Source of the DNA: Protula sp. h YS-2021 | Taxonomy: Eukaryota; Annelida; Polychaeta; Sabellida; Serpulidae | Reading direction: 5' to 3' | Length of the DNA: 64,000 nucleotides | NCBI GenBank assembly: GCA_949752745.1 | Contig: OX457028.1 | Span: 5,948,095-6,012,094, forward strand | Shown: positions 21,395-32,112 of the stretch, piece after piece | How the letters are laid out: each line of letters begins with the position of its first letter | Numbering within the stretch: the first letter of the stretch is position 1 | The notes under the pieces: generated by a model | What the model was told of the DNA's origin: nothing | Seen by the model: only the letters and a program-made list of their open reading frames with translations | The model's database searches: none | Made by a program: the position numbers and the translations under genes

Positions 21395-21640
21395 TACTAG
21401 ATACCAGCTGGTCACAGTTTACCTGGAAATCTCGTATTAAGACGCAGAAAATTCACCTATTTCGCAAGATTCCACTATAGGTGGAGATGCATTTATGAAA
21501 AGATTAGCATTGTCATTTTTCAGTTAGTTAGTGACACTGAACCAAAAAATTATGTTCCACCTCCTTATATGTAGCAATTCTGTGGATACTCTTTCTATCC
21601 TGTGAGGAATCTGTAACCATTTTGCTGGTAATATGTTCTG
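21395..21640 (+). repeat. Repeat X, copy 1
   Basis: About 240 bp that recurs in direct orientation at 25105-25345. Shared blocks include ctagatac, aaaattcacc, atttcgcaagatt, tatgtagcaattctgt and ctatcctgtgaggaatct. The two copies bracket the tandem array and the non-LTR element, so they may be the ends of one composite unit. Class unknown. Confidence 0.65.
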
Positions 21641-21867
21641 GTTTAATACCTTTCATGCTGTGCTATTACGGTAGAGTGTCAGTTTATCCTGCATTTTTTT
21701 TAACGCCCGACAACTTAAAACTTTTTTTATCGTATTTTTCATGCCTGCGACGGGCATGTAAGGCCCCTCTCGTGCTAGACTAAAAAGTGGAGAAGTTTCT
21801 GAAAATGTTGAAAAAGAAATAACTTAAGAAGTGGAAGAATGTGCAGAGAAAACAACTCAAAAGTAAC

Positions 21868-22912
21868 CCTAGTACTTTGTGTACGCACTAGTTTTTTCCA
21901 GGTATCTCATGTTTTGGCAAAATTTGTACCTACCCTCAAGTTGGAAGACAGTGAGCTACTAAAGCTACAAATGACATTGACTTTTTAACTCAAAATTTCA
22001 CCTTGCGCATGCGCACCGATTATTGCACATAGTGCACATTGTACATCGGTATGTCTTCTTTGTACTGTGATATAAGCTCGCTTTCGCGTACTAAAGCTTA
22101 AAATCATGTTTAATTTTTTACCCAAAATTTTACCTTGCACATGCGCATCGATTAGTACACAAAGTACACATTGTAGATCGTTATGTCTGCTTTGCACTGT
22201 GATATGAGCTCACTTTCGAGAAAGCCCAATCTTTTGTCCAGGTTCCCTGTATCTGATCCACCCCAATCTCCTGTTTATGTGCCAGTGTATTGAACATTCT
22301 AACATTTTGGGTCCGTATTCCTAGCCACTCATTGATAAATAGATAACTGCCGATTATTTTGATATGGTTACCCTAGTATTTTGTGTACGCACTAGTTTTT
22401 TTCAAGTATCTCTTCTCTTTTGGCAAAATTTGTACTTACCTTCACGTTGGAAGACAGCGAGGTACTAAAGCTTAAAATCACGTTGACTTTTTGACTCAAA
22501 ATTCCACCTTGCGCATGCGCACCGATTATTGCACATAAAGCACATTGTACATAGGTATGTCTACTTTGCTATGTGATACAAGCTCACTTTCGAGAAAGCC
22601 CAGTCTTTTGTCTAGGTACCCTTCATGTGATCTACCCAAATCTCCTGTTTATTTGCCAGTGCATTGAAAACTCTAATGTTTTGGGTCCGTACTGTTAGCT
22701 AATTAACGATAAATGAATAAATGATTTTTTATATGTTTGACATAGTACTTTGTGTACGCACTAGTTTTTTCCAAGTATCTAATCTTTTGGCAAAATTTGT
22801 ACCTATCCTCACCCTGGAAGACAGCGATCTACTAAAGTTTAAAATGACATTGACTTTTTGACTCAAAATTCCACCTTGCGCATGCGCACCGAGTATTGCA
22901 GAAATTGCCTTT
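21868..22912 (+). repeat. Tandem repeat R, units 1-3 (unit 3 interrupted)
   Basis: Units start near 21868, 22370 and 22741 with agtacttygtgtacgcactagttttttcc, then a gcaaaatttgtacctaccctc block and a ccttgcgcatgcgcaccga block. The third unit breaks off at about 22912, where a non-LTR retrotransposon begins. Its remainder resumes at 24920. Confidence 0.8.
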
Positions 22913-22929
22913 TAAATCGAAATAAAAGA

Positions 22930-24621
22930 ATTGAACTTCCTGATTCACGTTCTGCTGATGATTTCAGTAATGAGTTGAATGACTTTTTCATCACAAAAAT
23001 TGCAAAAATTTGATCCGAATTTGACTTGAACGTATCTGAAGTGTGTTTTGAATTTGATTAGGTTTATTTCGACGAGGAATTTACGACTGTCAGGCTCCTA
23101 GAACACGATGAAGTCAAGAGGATGATCACGAAATCGAAGAACAAGACCTGTGTTTCTGATCCAATACCTACATTCCTTGTGAAAGAATTTGTTGATGACC
23201 TCGTAAATTTTGATGACCAATATTTGAATGAATCTTTGAAATGTGCAAAGATGCCAAATGGATTAAAACATGCAATAGTTACCCCGGTATTGAAGAAGGA
23301 ATCACTACCGTTAGAACCAAAATCATTCCGTCCAGTATCAAATCTCCCCTATTTGTCAAAATTAATAGAACAGGCAGTTCTTGATCAACTCCAAGTGCAC
23401 TTCGTATCAAATGAGTTGGAGGAACCTCTCCAGTCCGCTTATAAGGCGCAGCACAGTTGCGAAACGGCAATGATACGCATTTTGAATGATATTCTCAAAG
23501 CTATTGATCAGAACCAAGTTGTGTTTTAGCCCTATTAGACTTGTCAGCGGCTCGATGTCGTTGATCATACAATTTTGCTGCAACAATTAAGTTCACAAGG
23601 ATTACAGGGTGACGTCTTTGACTTGTTGCGCTCCTATTTTAAGGGTCGCACTCAACACGTCTGTGTCGATGGCCATAAGTCTACTATTAAAGCACTTGAA
23701 TGTGTCATGCCACAAGGAAGCACAATTGGTCCTCAAGGCTATAAAAAGTACACGGAATCACTTTTATGCCGATGATGGACAGCTATGGAAGGCTGTCTGT
23801 CCATCTTCCACTCAAGATGTTGAGAAAGCTGTTGAACATCTAGATGTTGCCATCTCTCATGTCTCGTGTACAAATCGACTAAAACTAAATGAATCAAAGA
23901 CTGAATTTTTAGTCATCGGAACGCCCAGAAATCGTGACAAGGCAATGGTAGACAGTATACTCGTATACTAGTATACTATTCAACGCTTCTCATCTGTACG
24001 CAGTCTTGGTGTAGTGATTGGTGAATCGCTCAAGTTGGAGACACAGATAAATGAGGTTGTAAAAAATGCAGATTTGTTATTGGGGAACTGTGACAAGTCC
24101 GGAAATATTTGACACTGGAAACTACGGATACCGTTGTTCATGCAGCTGTCATTTCCCGTCTTGATTTTTGCAACAGTCTGTATGTGAATATGCCAGCTGT
24201 TCAGATTCGTAAGTTGCAAAACGTTCGAAATGAAGCTGATCGGCTGATAACTCTGGCCCCCCGTAGGGAACACATCACCCCTGTGTTACAGAGTCTACAT
24301 TGGTTGCCTGTCAAACAGCGCATTGACTATAAAGTAACAATGACTGTCTTCAAAGCTTTGCGCAATGCTGGCCCACAGTACATACGTGAGTTGCTAGTGC
24401 CATATGAGCCAAAACCATCATTGAGATCTTCTGAATGTTCTCAATGTTCTCTACTTGTAGATCCTCGGTTCAGACTTGCCTCTGCTGGTCTGCGTTGCTA
24501 TGAAGTGGCTGCACCTAGGCTATGGAACTCGCTACCAAAAGAATTGCGATCTGTACACTCACTGGATATGTTAAAAAAACTATTGAAAACGCATTCATTT
24601 AAAATGGCATTTAATATTTAA
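22930..24621 (+). pseudogene. Reverse transcriptase pseudogene of the non-LTR element
   Basis: The coding remnant would copy element RNA at a nicked target site. The open pieces are 23122-23529, 23575-23775, 23609-23971 and 24109-24621, with stops or frame changes between them. The last piece (170 codons) is the longest intact part and holds the conserved C-terminal domain after the RT. It cannot produce a working enzyme as read. Confidence 0.85.
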
Positions 24622-24809
24622 ATTGACATTATCATTATTGGCTATCAGTATTACATTGCATTTTAGAAATAGCTTTATATATTAAGATTTTTATTTTATT
24701 TTATATATAAACTTTTGATGTTAGATACAAATACTCTTGCATGTTAAATTTATCTATGTTAGGTAGCGCTTTTATAATGTTCTTGAAGAGCGCATTACAA
24801 GAAAACGCA

Positions 24810-24833
24810 GTAATAATAATAATAGTAATAGTA

Positions 24834-24903
<70 letters not shown>

Positions 24904-24912
24904 TAATAATCA
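24810..24912. repeat. (TAA)n microsatellite at the 3' end of the non-LTR element
   Basis: About 100 bp of TAA/TAG triplets ending in catcatcatc. CR1/L2-type elements often end in such a microsatellite rather than poly(A). Confidence 0.92.
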
Positions 24913-24919
24913 TCATCAT

Positions 24920-25100
24920 CAAAGTGCACATTGTACATCGGTATGTCTACTCTGCACTGTGATATAAGCGCACTTTCGAGAAAGTTCAATCTTTTGTCTA
25001 GGTACCCTGTATCTGATCCACCCCAAGTCTCCTGATTTTTTGCCAGTGCATTGAAAACTAACATATATAGTCCGTACTGTTAGCCAATTAGTGATAAAAC
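24920..25100 (+). repeat. Tandem repeat R, remainder of unit 3
   Basis: Begins with aaagtgcacattgtacatcgg and runs through the cactttcgagaaag and gtctaggtacc blocks. It matches the 3' halves of units 1 and 2 and restores the unit broken by the element at 22912-24912. Confidence 0.8.
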
Positions 25101-25104
25101 CAAT

Positions 25105-25345
25105 AAAAATTCACTAGATACAAGCAGAAAACAGTATCGCAGGAAATCTTTATTGAGACGCATAAAATTCACCCATTTCGCAAGATTTCACCTAGACTAT
25201 AGGTTTAGAAGCATTCATAAAAGAAAATGGCATTGGAATCTTTCAAAGCACGCACAAAAAATTATGTCGCACGTCCTCATCAATATGTAGCAATTCTGTT
25301 GATACTATTTCTATCCTGTGAGGAATCTTTAACCATATTATTGCT
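25105..25345 (+). repeat. Repeat X, copy 2
   Basis: Direct repeat of 21395-21640, in the same orientation and ending at the same ctatcctgtgaggaatct block. It lies immediately after tandem repeat R. Confidence 0.65.
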
Positions 25346-25984
25346 CACAACAAGGTAGACGCTATTCATAGGTTGCTGTAAAAAAGTTGCTGCCTACAAC
25401 CAGTTCGTCTGATTTACAATGGGTTTGATGTATGGTACCCGACGTGAACCAATTCATAATTTAGAATTCTTTAGATGGACCTGTCGTTTCGATGGACCAA
25501 TCACAAAATAGAAAGACAAGTGTAGTGTCATGCTGAAATCATAATAGCAACTAGAATAAACCTAATCACACAAAGTGTTTCGAATAAAATACACACGAAT
25601 TTTGTGTTTCGAATGTGAGGGAACGGGGTGAAAAATAAAAGAAATGATAGAAGAAATGCAGTAAAAACAGCTCATACTCGGAACATAAAAGAAATTGAAA
25701 GTGAAAACTTTTTATTAAAACTTCAAATATATTTTAAAAATAGCATACAGGTTGTTAAAAATACGATTACTGGTGCAAGAGACATTTTACATTCAGGCGA
25801 AATCTCGCCATCATTTATTTTTCATTTTTACCCGGTTAGCTTGTATTTTAAACGCAGAATTTTCAAAAAGTGATGGGCGATTAAAAATAAACTTTTTGAC
25901 GATATATAAGAAAACGGCCTCATATGATAAAATAGCAAATAATAAAGAAAATGAAAAGGCCAAATTAATGTTTTAGTCAGTACT

Positions 25985-26080
25985 TTTCGCTGTTTGCTAC
26001 TGTGGGTTCGACTCCCACAGAGTACTTGCATAGCGATTTCTTATGCGATAAATAGCATCAACAGAATTGCTACATACTGA
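25985..26080. repeat. Short repeat with a tRNA T-arm/B-box-like motif
   Basis: Contains ggttcgactcccacagag, which folds like a tRNA T arm and matches the pol III B-box consensus. The same motif with similar flank occurs at about 21268-21290. No A box or full cloverleaf is seen, so this is at best a degraded tRNA-derived SINE. The right part (cagaattgctacata) is the inverse complement of a block in repeat X. Confidence 0.35.
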
Positions 26081-26112
26081 AGAAAACGAAATAGAAGGCG
26101 AAAATAAAAGAG

Positions 26113-26700
26113 TGTCATGCACACGTTCATATCAAGTTCTACCAAGTTTGAAGTCAGCTTTTTCTCTAGTTTTAAGAGGCGATGCATAAAAGTTGGTCAA
26201 ATGTCCGTTTTTTCATTAAGCGGTTGGTCAAAAGGCATTTGGTCAAATTGTATGTTCCTCTACTCCATGTGTTCTTTGCTTTTCTTGACTTTTCCTGTCT
26301 GTCTTTCTCGGCCATTCGTAGTGTTGCAGTTGTTGAACCTGATCAGCTGTTGTTTGTTTACCTTTTGATTGCATAGTGTTAAAGTTGCTGACCTCGATCA
26401 GTTCTTTTTATTTTATGTTCTTCTTTTTTGTTTACGTTATTTGATTGTAAACCATGCCACTGAGTTGGCGTTTTGTTAATAAAGAAGTCGAGCAACTGGA
26501 GATCGTTGTTTCTACCTGGTGTTTTATTAGTGATCAGTCGTTTATATTTTATGTTATTCTTTTTTTTTTGTTTATGTCATTTGATTGTAAACCAGGCCAC
26601 TGAGTTGACGTTTTGTTTATAAAGATATAAAGAAGTCGAGCAACTAGCGATCGTTGTTTCTCCCTGGTGTTTTTATTGGTGACCCGCCTCTCAAATTCAC
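26113..26700 (+). repeat. Possible LTR fragment with a 140-bp internal tandem duplication
   Basis: Starts tgtcatgc and ends ttattggtgaccc, as many Gypsy-type LTR/primer-site junctions do. The stretch from about 26395 to 26690 is two copies of a 140-bp block containing gattgtaaaccaggccactg, rataaagaagtcgagcaac and tgttyctccctggtgttt. The AATAAAGAAG in each copy may be a polyadenylation signal. No gag or pol is recognisable after it, so this may be a solo or truncated LTR. Confidence 0.4.
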
Positions 26701-26709
26701 AAAAGACGT

Positions 26710-27590
26710 ACCGCGATGATGCCAAACTTTTATGGTGCCAAATCCGTTATACTGCTTGTACCAAGACATCTCATGGCACTGAAGAGATTTCCTTTGCAGC
26801 GATTCTACAAGCCCTCCTCACGACAATGAAAGCAAGTTTCCTTCGGCACGATTTTAAGAATTAAGACGAGCCGGAGTACTTTGCAAATTTAGACGGGTCG
26901 TCAGACGGAACGTCAGACTACCCTCACGTACACATGACATTAACGAGATATATGAAAGAAAGAAAACGCAAATTAGCAAGAAATTATGTAAGAAATGGCG
27001 TTGACTAGGTTTGCAAAATTTGAGGGCAGTTGACTGAGGAGGAAAGTGACCTGGATTGTGATCAAACATTTCGTTAGAAAGCCGGTGGATCAAAAACACA
27101 ACAGTTTTGTTGACGCGTTTATTTAACGTTTTAGCCAATTAAAGTCCACACACCGCACAGACAATGCATTTCACTATTACTGCTTTGACGTACCTGAGCA
27201 CCAAACAATGTTGGAGAGAAAAAAAATGCAAAAAAAAATAAAATATTCTGTAAATGCCACACCACCCCATAATTTTAATGTCATTTTTTCACGTCGCCGG
27301 ATTTTCAATTTTTGCTTATGTTGCCATTGCTTATTGCCAATATTTTAAAAGACATTTTCCAAATCTATCAAATGGCAGACTAAACATGGGCGATGTCCGA
27401 ATGTCGACACCAACCTTCTTCTACACTCCTACACCCCTACCCCTTCAGATTCAGATCACACAGTGATTAGGGTTAAGGTTACAATTAACTCGCTGATTAA
27501 CTCAAATCTAACAATGTTGCAAGTCTTCAGTCATTATACATAGAGTTACAAAGAGAAAAGAAAACATTAAATACAAACATAAACATTCCA
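26710..27590. other. Intergenic DNA, no gene recognised
   Basis: Short open frames on both strands lack motifs. A block at about 27295-27425 (cgccggattttcaattttt ... gggcgatg) recurs at 29162-29300, marking a dispersed repeat. Confidence 0.4.
27295..27430 (+). repeat. Dispersed repeat block, copy A
   Basis: Shares cgccggattttcaatttttg, atgttgccattrct, tatcaaatggcaga and aacatgggcgatg with 29162-29300, in the same order and orientation. Unknown class, no coding content. Confidence 0.6.
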
Positions 27591-27594
27591 TGGC

Positions 27595-27870
27595 CTGTAG
27601 GCCCCATTTTTCGGCTGACGGTAAAATCTATACTAAGTTTAACAACTACGACCTTTATTCTGTGCATATGCAAGGTTTAAATGAAATCCTTCCAGTGGTT
27701 CTTGCGATCTGTCGCGGAAACGACACCCCATCCAACCATTTCGAAGTGTGACATTTTGGTTTTTTTTGAAGAAGTCTCTAGGCCCAATTTTTCGGCCGAC
27801 GGCAAAACCTATACCAAGATTCAAAACTACAACCCTTATTCTAAGCCTGTGCAAGGTTTAAATGAAAATA
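27595..27870 (+). repeat. Dispersed repeat, two tandem copies
   Basis: Two direct copies of about 85 bp near 27600-27690 and 27780-27868, each running from ggccc(a)atttttcggc-gacgg to caaggtttaaatgaaat. They match the inverted copy at 11990-12095. Confidence 0.65.
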
Positions 27871-28644
27871 ATGTTTTTTTTGTTTCTTTGTATAAAGAAA
27901 GATAGAGCTTAGTTATTAAGAATAGAGCATTTTTTTGTTGTGTTGCTGCTGTTTTGCTTGATTATTTTGCCAGGAAGTATGCCGCGTTCTACTCGAGAGA
28001 TACAGGACAACGCCTGGTGCTTCTATGAGGGATTGAGCCGACAATGTCCTTCCTGGACAATACCATACAGCAAGGGCCAATTGCATGTTCAAGGGCATGA
28101 GAGAGTAAGTATTGTTGAGGCTGAGGCATTGCAAAGGTGGATAATACGTGGACAGTTGCCCAGCTGCTGAGGTTGCCCAACTTGCGTCCTCACTACAGAG
28201 CTGACCCGAGCGCCTCTGAGCAATATGCTGTGACCGTAGACGAGTCTAAGAAAATAGTACGTGAACGTGTTATGCAGATAAACTATAGAGTATACTTGTT
28301 AAAAAATATATTGGTAAAAAACAGACTTTCATTGAAGCAATATAAATTTTATTTAAATCTGAAAAGAAAATAAAAGTGAATGCCATTAAATTTGTGTGTT
28401 TCATGTGAAATTGTTGGCACCAAAAGTATACGACATTGTACAAGAAGATGCAAACTTCATATCAACAAACCATGAACAAGCCTCTCCAGATACTGCACTT
28501 CTGGCGCACAAGATTGAAAAGGGTATGTGCATGATACATATACATATACTGGCAATTACCTTGAAAGAAAAATAACAAGTCATCAGTGAAACTGATTAAT
28601 GTCCCAAGCCCAATAACGCTCGATGGACAGGAAGTTTTAGAATG

Positions 28645-29078
28645 ACTAAGTCCCCCGCAGGCGTGCAATTTAACAATTTTAAAAGTTTAAAGGAGCAAAA
28701 AAATCTTGCGATAAAACATTCTAAGAAATGTTTGATTTGTTTAACTAAATTCATGTATGCTTTAGTGTGCTAACAAACTTATTCTAGTATGTAAGGTCGA
28801 GAAAATTTCTAATTCAGCTGGGCCAATGTTCTTGGGTCGACAGGGCTCATTTACAATACCGACCTTTGTTGGTTCTAATACTTTCTATATGTAAAAGATT
28901 TCAACAATCAATCCAGAAATGTAGGCTTGAGTGTGTTAACAAACTCATTCAATTGAGTAAGGCTTGGGAAAATTTGTGAAGTAGTCTTGAGTGTGTTAAA
29001 AAAAGGTGTCGACAGGCGGACGGACAGACAGACCCGAAAACTATAGTCCCCCCCCCCCCTCACACGAGGGACTAAAAG
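28645..29078 (+). mobile_element. Short non-autonomous element with tagtcccc/gggactaaaa ends
   Basis: Begins aagtcccccgcaggcg and ends with a GAC-rich tract (cggacggacagacagacc), then ctatagtcccc and a small foldback to gagggactaaaag. A related 3' end is found at 32060-32112 and an inverted one at 11540-11575. This layout is typical of short foldback elements in aquatic invertebrates. It has no ORF. Confidence 0.5.
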
Positions 29079-29161
29079 AACTGTAAAAAGAAAAAAAGAA
29101 AGATATAATTACAGAAAAAATGTATAAAATAAAGAGTTATAAATAACACAATTAAAAATTT

Positions 29162-29300
29162 TCGCCGGATTTTCAATTTTTGTTATGTTGCCATTACTAT
29201 GAACCAACCACCCTCTCAATTAAAAAAAAACAAAGCTATCAAATGGCAGAATAAACATGGGCGATGCCTGAATGTCGACCCCAACCCTCCTCTACACCCC
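29162..29300 (+). repeat. Dispersed repeat block, copy B
   Basis: Second copy of the block at 27295-27430. It ends just before the 3' flank of the RPS26-like copy. Confidence 0.6.
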
Positions 29301-29366
29301 CACGTGCAACTCCTGCATTTTTTATTAATTTTTTTGTATATTTTTTACATTGTCAAGAGTCTCGGA

Positions 29367-29690
29367 TTATGACGTCATCACACGCTGTAGGTGCGGGAGG
29401 CGCGTCCTGTCCCTCCTGGCCTCATGTGACATGTTACGCACTACCCTGCTGTGGATAGCACAGCTGACGCAGTAGAGCAGTTTAGAGTACAGCTTTGTCA
29501 GTGCATGAACATCATAAACGGATGCTTTAGCGACATCCCTGAGAGCAGCAGCTTCTACAATGTTTCTGATAACTAATTTCTTGATGGCCTTGTCTTTCGT
29601 CTCAAAGTGTACGCAGTTTGTGCACCGAATCGTCTTCATATGGTCGCGACCTTTCTTTGAGCGTCCATTAATCCTCCTCTTTCTTGTCAT
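29367..29690 (-). CDS. RPS26: Ribosomal protein eS26 (RPS26), intronless retrocopy
   Basis: A 107-codon open frame that clearly matches small-subunit ribosomal protein eS26: N-terminus [17 protein letters not shown], zinc-site pair [20 protein letters not shown], second pair [13 protein letters not shown], and EARRDRT. The family is about 115 aa; here the tail after RDRT is replaced by a short unrelated end, [11 protein letters not shown]. Start is the Met of MTRKRR; eight further in-frame codons lie upstream. There are no introns, so this is probably a retrotransposed copy. All four zinc-binding cysteines are kept and there are no stops, yet several normally invariant positions differ (VHFETKDK). 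It may be a young or domesticated retrogene or a processed pseudogene. A possible AATAAA lies at 29321-29326 on the minus strand. Confidence 0.85.
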   Translation of the reverse strand: MTRKRRINGRSKKGRDHMKTIRCTNCVHFETKDKAIKKLVIRNIVEAAALRDVAKASVYDVHALTKLYSKLLYCVSCAIHSRVVRNMSHEARRDRTRLPHLQRVMTS

Positions 29691-29939
29691 CTCGTAAAAT
29701 CGCGTTTCCGGCATTCAATTTCAACTGTTTGCTTCCAAGAACTGGCGTGGAAACCACCTACGGCTTACATTACGGTTATCTAAAAATTGGCAATTTTTGA
29801 CAAGTCCAAAATTTTTTGCAATTTTTTACCGATTTGAAAAATAACGCAAAGTTGCACAGCTTCAATATACACATTTTCATTGTGCAAGGTTGCGTATGCC
29901 TAGGGTAAATAGTTTTGGAGAACATGCGTGGAAGCAAAA

Positions 29940-30015
29940 CAGTATCCAAAGTGTGACACACGCACCGACAGACGGACGGACGGACAGAGAGCAATTGCCC
30001 GGTTAGAGTCTAAAA
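29940..30015 (+). repeat. Possible 3' end of another short GAC-rich element
   Basis: gtgtgacacacgcaccgacagacggacggacggacagag followed by a degenerate ttagagtctaaaag, resembling the 3' ends at 29020-29075 and 32060-32112. The rest of the element is not delimited. Confidence 0.35.
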
Positions 30016-30624
30016 GTTATAAAAATACTAAATTATAAAAAAATCTTCACCGTCTTGAATTGCTTGGGGTGTTCAGCACTTCATTAAGATTACAAAAGAT
30101 AAAATGATTAAAGCCAAAGTAATGAAAGACGAGGACTAAAAAACAAAACACTTGTATATCAGTACCATTTTGCATTAGTCTTTTTGTTTGCACTCTGTCA
30201 CTTGCCAATCATTGATTCCCTCCCCCCTCACTACTCCCTCCCCACCACCCTCAATCTCACTTTCTGCAATCAATTCCAGCCAGTCCCTTCTCTAAAGCAA
30301 CAATGTCACAATGTCACAAATTGAAAAGTGTCTTTGGCGTTCACGATATGTCAGCCCCTACTCCCCCTCCCATCCTGGTGTATCCGGATCCACAGGCTGG
30401 CAGGCTCTCAAGGTAGATGACGTCAGACAGAGCTCGGGGTGGCCGACAGAGCTCTGGCCGACGAAGAAGGCGAGCCTGTTTGCGTACTGACAGGGTGCTG
30501 GTGCCCTCACCGTACCCTGTAACCATGACAGCAAACACCGCAAGACATCACTAATGATACGCCAAAAGTTGTCGCTCGTAATCAGCGTCATTCGTTTGCC
30601 AGAGATTATGGTTCTTGAATTCTA

Positions 30625-30775
30625 GATAACTTACCGGTCAGTTGTAGAAGAGGTGCATCATCTCATGGGTGACTTACCGTCCGGTTTTGTAGAAGAGGTG
30701 CTCATCTTGTGAGTGACTTAACGGCCATTTGTAGTAGAAGTACATCTTCTTGTGAGTGACTTACCGGTTGGTTGT
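30625..30775 (-). repeat. Tandem 43-44-bp repeat of a PIWI exon end plus splice donor (copy 2)
   Basis: Donor-like sequences (plus strand acttac) occur at 30629, 30672, 30716 (acttaac) and 30759, spaced 43-44 bp. The 30759 copy is the true donor after RYYNQP. The others follow decayed repeats of the same exon end. Two of the three extra copies keep GTAAGT; one is GTTAAGT. Confidence 0.85.
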
Positions 30776-31079
30776 AATAGCGGTGCGTAAACTTGTAAGT
30801 GAGGCGCTGGTGCTGGTCGGAGTTGAGGCCCATGGTGTCGTAGACGCCGTTGAAGTGCGTGGGCGTGACCGTGCTCTGACGCACCGACTGATAGGTAAGG
30901 AAAGAGCCTTACCTGAAACACCACATGTTACACGAACATAAATATTTTTTTAGGGGGAGTAGGCAGAAAGACTGGGAGGAGAGGCCTTCTCTGATATCTC
31001 TTTCTTGGACAAGCGATGGCGGATGTCGCCGAGTGTTGGCGAGATTAAGACTAGCGGTAACATGAAAGACCGACGAACA

Positions 31080-31210
31080 TGGGTGAGTGAATACGGAGAT
31101 GGCGGAGCATTAACGAGACACAATGAACGAAAAGTACCGAGTGAATACGGAGAGGTCCAATCAATATAAGTGAATACGGAAATAACCGAACGAAAATCAG
31201 ATATGATCGC
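31080..31210. repeat. Short imperfect repeat in the PIWI relic
   Basis: gagtgaatacggagatgg-like units recur three times between about 31083 and 31185, in the place where the NPPPGT-encoding exon part would be expected. Confidence 0.5.
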
Positions 31211-31854
31211 CGGAAAAGCCTAGTCACTACAGAGATGACCGAGCAATAACATGACACAATCGATAGAAAAAAGCCGAGTTAACACAGCCGAGTGAAAATG
31301 AGACACGAACCCATGAAAGCTGCAGTCGTTCTGGCGCCCGAAGCGAGTCGAGATGCGCTTCTCTGCAACAGACATGCCGAGCCACGGCCTGTAATAAATA
31401 AAATGATAAATAAATTCAATGCATATCACAGTGGTGTCTGTGTGTGAAGGAAGGCAGGGGGAAGGGGTCTTGGTGATATGGCAGAGTGGGCGTTCGTGTA
31501 TGTTAGGGGTCGTCTGTGAAGAGGGGGTTTTTGTGGCGGGGTGGGGTGGGCACTAACGTAGTCCTGGCTGGTTCTCGTGGTTCAGGAGGCGAAGGGGGTG
31601 CGTATGTAGAGGGGGAGCGCACTCACGCGTAGTCGTCGCCGATACTTTTGATGCACTCCAGTATCTCTTAGTCGCGCACCAGGGACAGCTGACCTTCACC
31701 AACACCGTCATGGTAGATAAAATTACGCCCAGGCAGGAGCCCGTTCAAGCTGTCGTACTTCCTCAACGCACCTGATACATGTTATACTCGTGTGCTGAAG
31801 GGCAGGGGGGTGAGGGTGCAGCTGTCAACATACACACAGAAAGACTAGGGGCTG

Positions 31855-32112
31855 TCAGAAAGCAGCGTGATTCCACGTGAACGTCAAAGGTATCTGAAAT
31901 TGTTGGCCATTTTCAAAGTGCCATTATTTCAACGATTCGATCAAACTGAAACCTAAACGTTGCACATCTTCAGGATGTATATATTGTTTGTGTAAAATTT
32001 GAAAGCTCTAGATTCACTGCTTCATAGAAAAGTAGAGTGCACAAAGTGCTGGCTTTGAAATGGGACAGACGGACAAGCTCAAACCTATATCCCCTCGTTT
32101 TACGGGGGATAA
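31855..32112 (+). mobile_element. Short non-autonomous element, related 3' end
   Basis: Ends with gggacagacggacaagctc, ctatatcccctcg and a foldback to acgggggataaaaa, the same layout as the element at 28645-29078. The 5' limit is uncertain. No coding potential. Confidence 0.4.

Larger units (their letters stand above)
22912..24912 (+). mobile_element. Non-LTR retrotransposon (CR1/L2-like), 5' truncated and decayed
   Basis: Carries pieces of an endonuclease-RT polyprotein in three frames. Order: a linker with ADDFSNELNDFFI, RT fingers/palm (23122-23529, with SFRPVSNLPYLSKLIE), a PQGSTIGP segment, YADD catalytic box (about 23765), LNESKTEFLVIG, and a thumb/C-terminal block SRLDFCNSLYVNMPA to WNSLPKELR ending at 24621. 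Typical of the Jockey/CR1/L2 group. There are in-frame stops, frameshifts and a deletion between PQGSTIGP and the YADD box; the 5' ORF and endonuclease are missing. The 3' end is a long TAA microsatellite. It sits inside unit 3 of tandem repeat R. Confidence 0.88.
30070..31771 (-). pseudogene. PIWI-clade Argonaute 3' half, copy 2 (broken)
   Basis: Four exon relics of a PIWI-domain gene, which would encode a piRNA-guided nuclease. (a) 31627-31771 reads ALRKYDSLNGLLPG and the catalytic block IYHDGVGEGQ, then an in-frame TAA at 31668-31670 where a Tyr codon is expected, then EILECIKSIGDDYA. (b) From 31388 leftwards: PWLGMSVAEKRISTRF, matching the usual VVVQKRINTRF strand; the next part (NPPPGT block) is lost. 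(c) 30765-30887: SVRQSTVTPTHFNGVYDTMG, including the catalytic His block, then DQHQRLTYKFTHRYYNQP, with ideal splice sites. (d) From 30516: GTVRAPAPCQYANRLAFFVG, then a frameshift before ALSDVIYLESL. Splice sites are largely kept, so this is a duplicated gene fragment, not a cDNA copy. Upstream PAZ and MID exons are not seen in the 2 kb beyond. Confidence 0.85.

Noticed and set aside
25998..26018. tRNA gene
   Set aside because: Only a T-arm-like hairpin and B-box match; no anticodon arm, A box or acceptor stem.
26710..26864. gag-like frame after the possible LTR
   Set aside because: A weak resemblance to Gypsy gag (LLWCQI) is too short to support.
27940..28373. Two overlapping open frames (+)
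   Set aside because: Composition looks coding-like in places, but no motif, start context or consistent splice sites were found.
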